Assembly (NCBI GenBank): GCA_964615505.1
Contig: CAZTOR010000002.1
Span: 1 to 24,280, forward strand
DNA length: 24,280 bases
DNA from: ARS21 sp964615505
GTDB taxonomy: Archaea; Nanobdellota; Nanobdellia; UBA10117; ARS21
Reading direction: 5' to 3'
In this document: in pieces, positions 14,349 through 21,088 of the stretch
How the letters are laid out: each line of letters opens with the position of its first letter
Position numbering within the stretch: position 1 is the stretch's first letter
Translations under genes and position numbers: made by a program
The notes under the pieces: model-generated
Databases searched by the model: none
Seen by the model: only the letters and a program-made list of their open reading frames with translations
What the model was told of the DNA's origin: nothing

Positions 14349-15445
14349 TACCAATTAACTTTATATCTAAGAATAGCACCCACGCCTCCAAGTCCATCAA
14401 GCGTTTGACCTTCTCGAGTTATTGAACTAATTATTATCCAATCTCCTCGCTGAGACTCAACTAAATCTGCAAACTTTTCAATTTCATCTTCGGATTTTGA
14501 GTCAGATACTAACATCAATTCAATTGCACCTAATTCTGCAGCCTTCTTGACATTTTCTTCTCCATATGTTGCCAAGTCAGGAGTTTTACCTAAAATATTA
14601 AAGAATCTGTCTGTTGCTTTTTTTTCTCTAATCATTGATTCTTCTGCAAGTATTTCTTTTGATTTTTCCAATAGTTCAGCTATCCCTTGTTCGCCAGAAT
14701 ATCCAACATCAACTACTGCAATTACATTTTTCTTTATTTCCTGATTCAAAAAATTTTCATTATGAAATTCTTCTTTAGATGGACCTGGTCCGCCAATGAT
14801 TATACCTTTCAGTTTTACTACCACCGGATTAAATTCATGATTTACTACGTCTGCAACTTTCTGATAAAATGCTCTTGCTAAACCTTCTCTAACTCTTGCA
14901 AAACGAGCTGCAGATTGACCACCTGCTTTATATTTTCCAGGAACAGCAGAAGTCTCACTGTAAATTACACTAATAGTCTTACCTTTTAGAATTGCAACTT
15001 GTGCTTCTCGACGATCCAAAATAACTATTCCGTATGCGTCATACACTTCCATCATTTCAGAAAGCGGTTCAAGTAAGAAAGACTGTTCGCAACGATATTT
15101 TCTAACTGACATTTTTTCCGGAGGTTCAATTCCCCAAAATCTTACATCACTAACACCTTCTTTTCCAGAAACATTTCCTGCAAAAGCAGCTAATCCGTTT
15201 TCAGGTGTTTTAGAGTAATCCCTTAATCCACGTATCATTTTTTCTAAAGCATTCGAAACATTTTTTCTAGTCGATGCAGATTTAATATTTCGAGACAAAC
15301 TCAATTCATTCGAAAGTTGATTTATTACTTTTTGAATGTCATATCCGCTTGGAATATAAACTGAAACTAATTCAGTATGCCTTGCTCTATATTGCTCAAG
15401 TTCTTTTAATTTCTTTCTTAAAGCGAATCGCTCTTTGTCATTCAT
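14348..15445 (-). CDS. prf1: Peptide chain release factor aRF1
   Basis: Archaeal class I release factor, related to eRF1, that reads all three stop codons and triggers peptide release. The N-terminal domain carries N53-I-K-S56 and Y117-R-C119-E-Q-S-F123 (YxCxxxF), both used in stop recognition. The middle domain has the catalytic G175-G176-Q177 in the A-G-G-Q-S-A-A-R-F context. The C-terminal domain binds aRF3/aEF1A-type GTPase partners. At 365 residues it is about 40-50 shorter than most archaeal aRF1, with the C-terminal minidomain seemingly trimmed. A TATA-like box is centred 24 nt upstream of the ATG. Confidence 0.95.
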   Translation of the reverse strand: MNDKERFALRKKLKELEQYRARHTELVSVYIPSGYDIQKVINQLSNELSLSRNIKSASTRKNVSNALEKMIRGLRDYSKTPENGLAAFAGNVSGKEGVSDVRFWGIEPPEKMSVRKYRCEQSFLLEPLSEMMEVYDAYGIVILDRREAQVAILKGKTISVIYSETSAVPGKYKAGGQSAARFARVREGLARAFYQKVADVVNHEFNPVVVKLKGIIIGGPGPSKEEFHNENFLNQEIKKNVIAVVDVGYSGEQGIAELLEKSKEILAEESMIREKKATDRFFNILGKTPDLATYGEENVKKAAELGAIELMLVSDSKSEDEIEKFADLVESQRGDWIIISSITREGQTLDGLGGVGAILRYKVNW

Positions 15446-15463
15446 TTATTGACTTCATAAATC

Positions 15464-15475
15464 GAAATTATAAGG
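15464..15475 (-). promoter_or_regulatory. TATA-like box of aRF1
   Basis: CTTATAATTT on the minus strand is centred about 24 nt upstream of the ATG at 15445. The divergent box of the next gene is about 25 bp away. Confidence 0.5.
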
Positions 15476-15490
15476 CTTTTGTTCAAAACA

Positions 15491-15500
15491 ATTTTATATT
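15491..15500 (+). promoter_or_regulatory. TATA-like box of the voltage-sensor-like gene
   Basis: TTTTATATT is centred near 15496. That is 23 nt from the ATG at 15519 but only 11 nt from the ATG at 15507, so it favours the inner start. Confidence 0.5.
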
Positions 15501-15518
15501 ACGTAAATGTATTTTATT

Positions 15519-16091
15519 ATGAGACATATTCGATTTGAGATATTCATTGATAAAATGGTACCTTATGCCTTAATGTTTGTTATACTACATATGATTCTAA
15601 ATTTATTTTTCTTGGATATAATACACGATTATGAAGATTTACTTATTTTTCTAGAATTTTTCTTAATAACGTTCGTTTTAGGATTTGATGTAGTGTTCAA
15701 ATATCGTCGTTCCACTAGTAAAGAATATTTCCTAAAACATCACTGGTTAGAAATATTTGCAGTTTTCCCATTTATGTTAATATTTCGGCTATTTGAGGAA
15801 GCATATTTAATAACAAGGCTTGCTCCCGTAGAAGCTCCCGTTTCATCAACTCAAACAGTTTTACATGAAGTTAAAGGACTTAGTTCAGGTACAAGAATAA
15901 TTAGAGACGCAGAATTAGCAGGTAGAGCCAGTAGAGTTGGGATGTTTAGCAAAGTTGCAAGAATTCCTGCATTCATTAGAGGTGCAATTTTCTTTGAACA
16001 TCCTTTAACTAAAAGAAATAAAAAACACCACAAATTACATTTCTTTTTTTATTCTAAACATGCAAAAAATGCTCTACGCAGAAACAGATAA
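15519..16091 (+). CDS. Voltage-sensor-like membrane protein, no pore seen
   Basis: A 190-residue protein with about three clear hydrophobic helices (residues about 14-32, 38-57 and 77-96) and a basic, hydrophilic C-terminal half. The pattern F-D-V-V-F-K-Y-R-R-S-T-S-K-E-Y-F-L-K-H-H-W-L-E-I-F-A-V-F-P-F resembles S2-S3 of voltage-gated ion channels, where a loop with aromatic and basic residues precedes W-L-x-I-x-A. No selectivity-filter motif (T-x-G-Y-G) and no regular S4 arginine ladder are present, though R-I-I-R-D, R-A-S-R-V and K-V-A-R occur later at loose spacing. It might be a sensor-only protein or just a membrane protein of similar layout. The first ATG (15507) is too close to the TATA box. 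Its last 18 nt overlap the end of valS on the other strand. Confidence 0.55.
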   Translation: MRHIRFEIFIDKMVPYALMFVILHMILNLFFLDIIHDYEDLLIFLEFFLITFVLGFDVVFKYRRSTSKEYFLKHHWLEIFAVFPFMLIFRLFEEAYLITRLAPVEAPVSSTQTVLHEVKGLSSGTRIIRDAELAGRASRVGMFSKVARIPAFIRGAIFFEHPLTKRNKKHHKLHFFFYSKHAKNALRRNR

Positions 16092-18434
16092 TTTACCAGT
16101 AGATAATTTTAATTCATTAACTCGCGCTGTTCTACAAATTATTTCAGATACTTTCTGAATTTTTCCAGCGTTCGGATGTCTAATATTCAAAACTTCAACA
16201 AATTCACCAAGTTTAATATTATTATCTTGCTTCCATTTTCGTATTTCAGTAATTATTTGTTTGGATAAGTCTCCCAATGTTTCTGATAAAGAATCCTTAT
16301 TCCCGAGATTTTGTAAATTTGTTAAATGTATACTTTTTTCTTTTTTGTATACTGTTTGATAAATTTCTTCAGTAAGGAAGCATAAGAATGGAGCAAACAT
16401 TTGTAATGCTGAATAAAGAACTCGGTTTGCTGTCCAAAGTGCAGCAGATTTACTTGATTTGTTTTCTCCATAAATTCTACCTTTGATCATTTCTAGATAA
16501 AAATCACAAAATTCTTTCAGGAAGAATTGTTCTACAACATGAAGTGCAAATTTAGGATCGTATGCATCAAAGTTTTTTTCATATTCTCTAAATGTTGAAT
16601 CTAGTTTAGATAGAATCCATTTATCTTCAATTTCAAGTTGAGTTTTCCTTGGAACAGATTTCATATTCATACTTAAAAATCGAGTTGTATTCCAGAGTTT
16701 GTTCATTAATTTAATTCCGGTTTTTAGTTCTTTTTCTTGGAACGGCGCATCTTCTCCCAATTTTTTTGAACCTGCAAAATATCTAATTGCATCAACGTTA
16801 TATTGTTGTATCATTTTTTGAGGTTCAATTATATTACCAATTGATTTACTCATTTTTCTACCGCCAGGATCTTGAACGTGCCCAGAAATGGTTGTAGTTA
16901 GCCAAGGATTTTTACCGGAAATCAGTCTGCTTTTTGCGAGAGTATAGAATAACCAGAAATTGATTATATCATGTGCCTGAGGTCTCAAATTAAATACATT
17001 TAATTTTTTCCGGATAGATGGACTATTAACTAGTTCTCGATATAATTCAGGAGAGCTACTTGAAGTAAACCAAGTATCAAAAACATCGGTTTCAGGAATT
17101 ATTTTTTTATTTTTGGGAAATCTTGAAGGTTTATCTTTTGTCGGATCGACAGGTAGATCTGATTCTTTAGGTAGATAAATTTTACCATCTTCATCATACC
17201 ATACTGGAATTGGAACACCAAATTTTCTTTGACGTGCAATTGACCAGTCCCAACCTAAACCGTCTATCCAATTTTTTAATCTAACAGACATATATGAAGG
17301 ATACCAATTTAATTCTTTCATTCCCTTCAGAAAGTTTGATCTTTGATCTAAATATTTAACATACCATTGAACTGAATTAATTATTTCGACTGGTTCTTTT
17401 GATCTTTCACCAACCTGAACAATTTGTTTTCGCTTAGTTTGATTTACAAGTAATTTAAGTTTCTTTAAATCTTCAATTATTTTTTTTCTGGCTTCAATAA
17501 TAGTTAAACCTAAGTAAGCTCCAGAATCTGCATTCATTTTTCCATCTGGATTTATAACCATCTTCAATGGAAGATTATATTCCTTATACCATTCTATATC
17601 AACTTGGTCACCAAAAGTACAACACATTACTAACCCCGTACCTTTTTCAGGATCAACTCTTTTATCTGCAATAATAGGAATAGTATCGTTGTAGATAGGA
17701 CTTATTGCATTTTTGCCAACTAATTTTTTAGCTCTTTTGTCAGAAGGATTAATCATTAAAGATACACAACCACCTAGTAGTTCTGGACGAGTTGTTGCAA
17801 CAATTAAATCTTGACCTGATTCTGTTTTAAATTTAATTTCGTTAAATGTTGTTGTTCTTTCAACACCCTCTAATTCTGCTTGAGCTATTGCTGTTTGAAA
17901 TCGAACATCCCAGAGTACAGGTGATTCTTTACGATAGGCTCTACCTTTCTTATAAAGTTTCAAAAAAGTTTTCTGAGCTATTTTTCTACTGTGATCATCA
18001 ATTGAAGAGAAAGTTAAATTAAAATCTGCACTTAATCCCATATTTTTCCAATCTTGTACAAATCCCGGTTTAATTTCTTTCAAAGTTTTCAAACATAATC
18101 GAATATATTTTCCTCTGTCTAATTTTTTAGCTGAAACACCTCTTTCTTTTTGTATTAATTTTTCTGTGGCTAATCCGTTATCATCTGTACCGAAAGGATA
18201 GAAAACATTCATGCCTTTCATTCTTTTATATCTTGCAATAAAATCAGTCTGAGTATAAGAGAAAGCATGGCCTAAATGCATTTTACCTGAAACAGTTGGC
18301 GGAGGAGTATCGATGGAATATATTGGTTTTCTAGATGATTCATCAAATTTGTAAATTTTATTTCGATCCCAATATTTTTGCCATTTGGAAGTCAGTTTAT
18401 GATTATTCGGTAGTTTTCCAATATCTTTTACCAT
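16074..18434 (-). CDS. valS: Valyl-tRNA synthetase
   Basis: A class Ia aminoacyl-tRNA synthetase that charges tRNA-Val. The HIGH-type motif is H53-L-G-H56 in P-P-P-T-V-S-G-K-M-H-L-G-H, and K527-M-S-K-S531 lies in G-R-K-M-S-K-S-I-G-N. The CP1 editing domain has A-T-T-R-P-E-L-L-G-G and the M-C-C-T-F-G-D-Q-V-D-I-E-W segment typical of archaeal ValRS. At 786 residues it is shorter than most (roughly 860-890), because the region after the anticodon-binding domain is brief and no C-terminal coiled coil is seen. The ATG at 18434 is 24 nt from a TATA-like box, so it is probably monocistronic and leaderless. Confidence 0.95.
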   Translation of the reverse strand: MVKDIGKLPNNHKLTSKWQKYWDRNKIYKFDESSRKPIYSIDTPPPTVSGKMHLGHAFSYTQTDFIARYKRMKGMNVFYPFGTDDNGLATEKLIQKERGVSAKKLDRGKYIRLCLKTLKEIKPGFVQDWKNMGLSADFNLTFSSIDDHSRKIAQKTFLKLYKKGRAYRKESPVLWDVRFQTAIAQAELEGVERTTTFNEIKFKTESGQDLIVATTRPELLGGCVSLMINPSDKRAKKLVGKNAISPIYNDTIPIIADKRVDPEKGTGLVMCCTFGDQVDIEWYKEYNLPLKMVINPDGKMNADSGAYLGLTIIEARKKIIEDLKKLKLLVNQTKRKQIVQVGERSKEPVEIINSVQWYVKYLDQRSNFLKGMKELNWYPSYMSVRLKNWIDGLGWDWSIARQRKFGVPIPVWYDEDGKIYLPKESDLPVDPTKDKPSRFPKNKKIIPETDVFDTWFTSSSSPELYRELVNSPSIRKKLNVFNLRPQAHDIINFWLFYTLAKSRLISGKNPWLTTTISGHVQDPGGRKMSKSIGNIIEPQKMIQQYNVDAIRYFAGSKKLGEDAPFQEKELKTGIKLMNKLWNTTRFLSMNMKSVPRKTQLEIEDKWILSKLDSTFREYEKNFDAYDPKFALHVVEQFFLKEFCDFYLEMIKGRIYGENKSSKSAALWTANRVLYSALQMFAPFLCFLTEEIYQTVYKKEKSIHLTNLQNLGNKDSLSETLGDLSKQIITEIRKWKQDNNIKLGEFVEVLNIRHPNAGKIQKVSEIICRTARVNELKLSTGKLSVSA

Positions 18435-18452
18435 GCTGTTTAAAGCTGAATG

Positions 18453-18464
18453 AAATTTAAAAAG
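18453..18464 (-). promoter_or_regulatory. TATA-like box of valS
   Basis: TTTTTAAATTT on the minus strand is centred 24 nt upstream of the valS ATG, just before the end of the permease-methyltransferase gene. Confidence 0.5.
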
Positions 18465-18465
18465 T

Positions 18466-20337
18466 CTACTTTATCTTATATCCAGATATATGTATTGTAT
18501 CCCATAACCAGCCTTTATCTATTTCATAAGAAACGTGAAATCCATGTTTTCTGAATTTCAAAATTAAATCATGTCGATTTCTAATCCAATCCGGCGCTCT
18601 GAATAGTTTAAAAACTCGATCATAATCAATGAAATAAATTCTACCTTTATGAACAACTCTTTTACTAAGTGCATCTAAGAACTTGTCAGGTTCACCAGTA
18701 TATCCTAATAGCCCAATGGAAGTTACTCCATGAAGCTCCTTTATTTTATGATGTAAGTTCGATCTGTCGTTAGAGTCTTCTCTAATAAATTCAATATTAT
18801 TTAATCTATTTTTCATTGCTAGTCGATGTGCATTTTTCAAATCCCCTTCTGAAACATCTGTCGCTAAAATGGTTCCTCTGTTTCCAACAATTTCAGCTAA
18901 TTCTTTTGCCAGAACTCCTGAACTTGCACCTACATTTAGAATTTTTCTGTTTTTAAAATCACCAAAAAAAGCAAGAATGTGTTTATGTGTTCTAGGTTTT
19001 ACAAAAACAGAATATGATATTTTTCGTAAAGTTGAAGACCAGTTCAACATTCCTTCTAATATTGATGATTTATTCTCCATACCTTTCAATAAATAAAGAG
19101 GAATTCCAATGAATGCAAACATTGCACCAGTCATAATGGTAGGTATTTCAATACCACCCATTAAGAACATAAGAGTTAAACCAATTAAAACAGGGAGAAC
19201 TTTTCCAAATGGAACTTTAAATGTTCTTTCTCTATGAGGTTCTGTGAATCTCAAGATAGTTACACTCATTACCACCATAGTATACATGAAAATTGCTAGC
19301 GGCAAAATCATTTCTAAAAGTAATTCATAACTTCCCGATAAGATTATAATTCCACTCAATATTGCTTGAACTAGAATTGCCATATATGGCGTTTGAAATC
19401 TCGGATGAACTTTTCCAAGAGAACTAGGCAATAGTCCATCTCTCGCTAGAGCAAAAATTAATCTTGGTGCAGTAATTATCCATGCTGCTGCACCGCCGAA
19501 GATATTTAAGAAAATTAATGCTGTTATTATTAGTGCACCTGTACTACCCATAATGACTTCTGCAACATTGGTCAGAGGAGCAGTACTATTTGCTAAAACA
19601 TCATGAGGAACTGCACCTAGTGCTACAGATACAACTCCTATTGCTAATATAATTACTGCCACAGTTCCAATCATCATAACTTTAGGTATAACTTTGCTAG
19701 CATCTTTAGTCTCTTCTGCTAAATTTGCAACAGTTTCCCATCCAAAGAAAGTTTCAAGTATGTAAACCATGGCTACAACTATTGAAACTTTTGGGAATAT
19801 ATCCAAAAACTGTAGTTTAGATGCATCAAAATAGTAGATTCCCCAACTCATGAGCGTCCAAAGACTCATTATAGTTACAATTGAGAAGAATAATAATACC
19901 TTTACAGACAAGTCTATTCCTCTAAATGAAACAAAATTAACCAGTGCGACTATAAATAAAGCTATTATGGTTTTAGTGATGTGACTCATATCTATGAAAA
20001 CTGCTAGATACTCCAGACAACCAATAGAAAGCATTGCTATTGTTACATTAGCTACTATCCAAGCTATCCAACCTACCATGAAACCACCAAATTCACCAAA
20101 AGCTTGTTTCGTATATTCGTATACTCCACCTGCTTTTGGGAACATACTAACTAGTTCTGCAAAACATGCTGCAACTAACAAAGCAAGAATTCCCACTAGA
20201 ATCCAAGATATTATTGATGCAGGACCTGCAATTCTAGCAGCTATTCCTGGAACAAAGAATATTCCAGTACCAATTATTGCATTTATAGCAAGAAGTACTA
20301 GAACGCTGAACGATATAGATTTCTTTAATTCAGTCAC
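18466..20337 (-). CDS. APC amino acid permease fused to a SAM-dependent methyltransferase
   Basis: A 623-residue two-part protein. Residues 1 to about 410 are an APC-superfamily amino acid transporter with 12 hydrophobic helices: helix 1 has the I-I-G-T-G-I-F-F-V-P-G motif and helix 6 the F-F-G-W-E-T-V-A-N-L-A-E-E-T-K-D signature. After a short linker, about residues 445-623 form a class I methyltransferase domain. It has K-I-L-N-V-G470-A-S-S-G as the SAM-binding loop, I-L-A-T-D-V-S as strand 2 with the ribose-binding Asp, F-I-R-E-D-S for motif III, and a later G-R-I-Y-F-I-D-Y strand. The domain is predicted cytosolic. The frame is continuous. The start is GTG, supported by a TATA-like box 24 nt away. 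The substrate of either half is unknown, and the methyltransferase loop is N-V-G-A-S-S-G, not the canonical D-x-G-x-G-x-G. Confidence 0.85.
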   Translation of the reverse strand: MTELKKSISFSVLVLLAINAIIGTGIFFVPGIAARIAGPASIISWILVGILALLVAACFAELVSMFPKAGGVYEYTKQAFGEFGGFMVGWIAWIVANVTIAMLSIGCLEYLAVFIDMSHITKTIIALFIVALVNFVSFRGIDLSVKVLLFFSIVTIMSLWTLMSWGIYYFDASKLQFLDIFPKVSIVVAMVYILETFFGWETVANLAEETKDASKVIPKVMMIGTVAVIILAIGVVSVALGAVPHDVLANSTAPLTNVAEVIMGSTGALIITALIFLNIFGGAAAWIITAPRLIFALARDGLLPSSLGKVHPRFQTPYMAILVQAILSGIIILSGSYELLLEMILPLAIFMYTMVVMSVTILRFTEPHRERTFKVPFGKVLPVLIGLTLMFLMGGIEIPTIMTGAMFAFIGIPLYLLKGMENKSSILEGMLNWSSTLRKISYSVFVKPRTHKHILAFFGDFKNRKILNVGASSGVLAKELAEIVGNRGTILATDVSEGDLKNAHRLAMKNRLNNIEFIREDSNDRSNLHHKIKELHGVTSIGLLGYTGEPDKFLDALSKRVVHKGRIYFIDYDRVFKLFRAPDWIRNRHDLILKFRKHGFHVSYEIDKGWLWDTIHISGYKIK

Positions 20338-20355
20338 AACTATAATTTATAGTCA

Positions 20356-20367
20356 TACCTTATAACA
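20356..20367 (-). promoter_or_regulatory. TATA-like box of the permease-methyltransferase gene
   Basis: GTTATAAGG on the minus strand is centred about 24-25 nt upstream of the GTG at 20337, which supports the GTG as start of a leaderless mRNA. Confidence 0.5.
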
Positions 20368-20369
20368 AT

Positions 20370-20392
20370 GTTTCATTACTGTTAAGTGAAAC
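20370..20392. repeat. Inverted repeat between divergent promoters (possible operator)
   Basis: GTTTCA and TGAAAC form 6-bp arms with an 11-bp spacer; the two inner positions extend it imperfectly. Its centre (20381) lies almost exactly midway between the start codons at 20337 and 20422 and between the two TATA-like boxes, a position suited to a regulator acting on both genes. Confidence 0.4.
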
Positions 20393-20401
20393 GTTTATAA
20401 T
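20391..20401 (+). promoter_or_regulatory. TATA-like box of the 143-residue protein gene
   Basis: CGTTTATAAT is centred near 20396, 26 nt from the ATG at 20422. The upstream TTG at 20401 would lie inside or directly after the box, which rules it out for this promoter. Confidence 0.55.
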
Positions 20402-20421
20402 TGCTTCTGGGACTATTGATT

Positions 20422-20853
20422 ATGCGTTTAGTATATGTTCAGGATCTTGCAAAAGCTATTCAGAGAGCTACAGCAAAAAATCCAGAAAAACAATTAGAAT
20501 ATAATGCTGCAGTGACTATTTCAGATTATATTTTAGGATTTTTTGGATTTCAAAACAGAATTGTTGATAATATACTTGAACCGCAAGATAGAAATTTATT
20601 TTATTCACTTCAAGACTATGGTTTAATTAGAACAATAACTGAAGAAACCAAGTTATGGGATGGAAGAGAATGGAGAATCCACTATTGGTTACTTGATCAT
20701 AATAAAATTTTCAACGTAAGTGAAGAATTAGAACAATCAACTGAAGATATGGAAAATCCAGTAGATAGTTTATATAACGATTTACCTGAACGTTTATGGC
20801 GAGGCGAAGAAGCAGAATCAGAAAAAGTTGATTGGTTTTTACGAGATTTTTAG
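20422..20853 (+). CDS. Conserved-looking archaeal protein, possible winged helix
   Basis: A 143-residue soluble, acidic protein. I cannot assign a function. It resembles a family of unknown function that I associate with Thermoplasmata-type archaea (possibly DUF6015), a recollection not checked. Residues about 25-95 look like a small helical domain followed by a wing: I-V-D-N-I-L-E-P-Q-D-R-N-L-F-Y-S-L-Q-D-Y-G-L-I-R-T then E-E-T-K-L-W-D-G-R-E-W-R-I-H-Y-W-L-L, where two strands carrying the D-G-R-E-W hairpin could form a winged helix. The acidic C-terminal third is probably disordered. The ATG at 20422 is set by TATA spacing. It is divergent from the permease-methyltransferase gene and ends three bases before the 3' end of the tRNA gene. 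Confidence 0.65.
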   Translation: MRLVYVQDLAKAIQRATAKNPEKQLEYNAAVTISDYILGFFGFQNRIVDNILEPQDRNLFYSLQDYGLIRTITEETKLWDGREWRIHYWLLDHNKIFNVSEELEQSTEDMENPVDSLYNDLPERLWRGEEAESEKVDWFLRDF

Positions 20854-20856
20854 AAA

Positions 20857-20930
20857 TGGTCCAGGCAGGATTTGAACCTGCGACCTCACGATTATCAGTC
20901 GTGCGCGCTACCAGACTACGCCACTGGACC
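20857..20930 (-). tRNA. tRNA-Ile (anticodon GAU)
   Basis: A complete 74-nt cloverleaf including discriminator base A. The acceptor stem GGTCCAG/CTGGACC is seven perfect pairs, the D arm is GCGT/GCGC with a GG in the loop, the anticodon stem CACGA/TCGTG encloses the 7-base loop CTGATAA with anticodon GAT, and the T arm GCAGG/CCTGC encloses TTCAAAT. No intron, and no CCA is encoded. As an ANN-decoding tRNA it should carry t6A37, the product of the Sua5 pathway also encoded here. Confidence 0.97.
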
Positions 20931-20952
20931 AGTGAGATTGGTGTTTATTATT

Positions 20953-20962
20953 CCTTTATAAG
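20953..20962 (-). promoter_or_regulatory. TATA-like box of tRNA-Ile
   Basis: CTTATAAAGG on the minus strand is centred 27-28 nt upstream of the first tRNA base, as expected for an archaeal tRNA promoter. Confidence 0.6.
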
Positions 20963-20974
20963 TTTTTTCCGAGC

Positions 20975-20994
20975 GCAATTTTTTTAAAAATTGC
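20975..20994. repeat. Palindrome containing a TATA-like box, upstream of pheS
   Basis: GCAATTTTT and AAAAATTGC are 9-bp perfect arms separated by TT. The central TTTTTAAAAA (20981-20990) is centred 25 nt before an ATG at 21010, so the element may be the distal pheS promoter (P1). An alternative is a terminator-like hairpin, but no plus-strand gene reads into it closely and no T-run follows. Confidence 0.45.
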
Positions 20995-21009
20995 CAACTT
21001 AACTAAATT

Positions 21010-21033
21010 ATGACTGGTGATTACCTCTTTTAA
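21010..21033 (+). CDS. Putative 7-residue leader peptide before pheS
   Basis: ATG, six sense codons and TAA encode M-T-G-D-Y-L-F, with Phe as the last sense codon. The ATG is 25 nt from the distal TATA-like box, which would make it the 5' end of a leaderless transcript. Its codons for Y-L-F contain the sequence that can pair with the pheS Shine-Dalgarno. Chance occurrence cannot be excluded for so short a frame. Confidence 0.3.
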   Translation: MTGDYLF

Positions 21034-21043
21034 TCGATCAAAA

Positions 21044-21057
21044 TATTTCTAGAAATA
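21044..21057. repeat. Perfect 14-bp palindrome next to the proximal pheS TATA box
   Basis: TATTTCTAGAAATA is its own reverse complement and ends two bases before the proximal TATA-like box, where the BRE normally sits. It could be an operator for a dimeric regulator, or a hairpin in the leader RNA. Confidence 0.4.
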
Positions 21058-21058
21058 C

Positions 21059-21068
21059 CTATTTAAAC
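21059..21068 (+). promoter_or_regulatory. Proximal TATA-like box of pheS (P2)
   Basis: CTATTTAAAC is centred 25-26 nt upstream of the pheS ATG, so it would give a leaderless pheS mRNA and leave the Shine-Dalgarno untranscribed. It competes with the distal box as explanation for pheS expression. Confidence 0.45.
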
Positions 21069-21088
21069 TTTAAGGGGGTGAGATTATT

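Larger units (their letters stand above)
21021..21081 (+). promoter_or_regulatory. Possible Shine-Dalgarno-sequestering leader structure of pheS
   Basis: UUACCUCUUU (21021-21030) can pair without a break with AAGGGGGUGA (21072-21081): ten pairs, three of them G-U. The second strand contains the strong Shine-Dalgarno GGGGGUGA, 7 nt before the pheS ATG, which can form eight pairs with the archaeal 16S tail. Between them lies a 14-nt palindrome able to form its own small hairpin. Confidence 0.4.

Noticed and set aside
20401..20421. TTG start for the 143-residue protein
   Set aside because: It falls at the edge of the TATA-like box, while the ATG at 20422 has correct spacing.
20975..20994. Palindrome before pheS as an intrinsic terminator
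   Set aside because: It is A/T-only in the stem core, has no following T-run, and no gene reads into it from nearby on the plus strand; promoter use fits better.
20931..21088. T-box-like riboswitch upstream of pheS
   Set aside because: T-boxes are bacterial, and neither the T-box consensus nor a specifier stem of the needed size is present in 158 bases.
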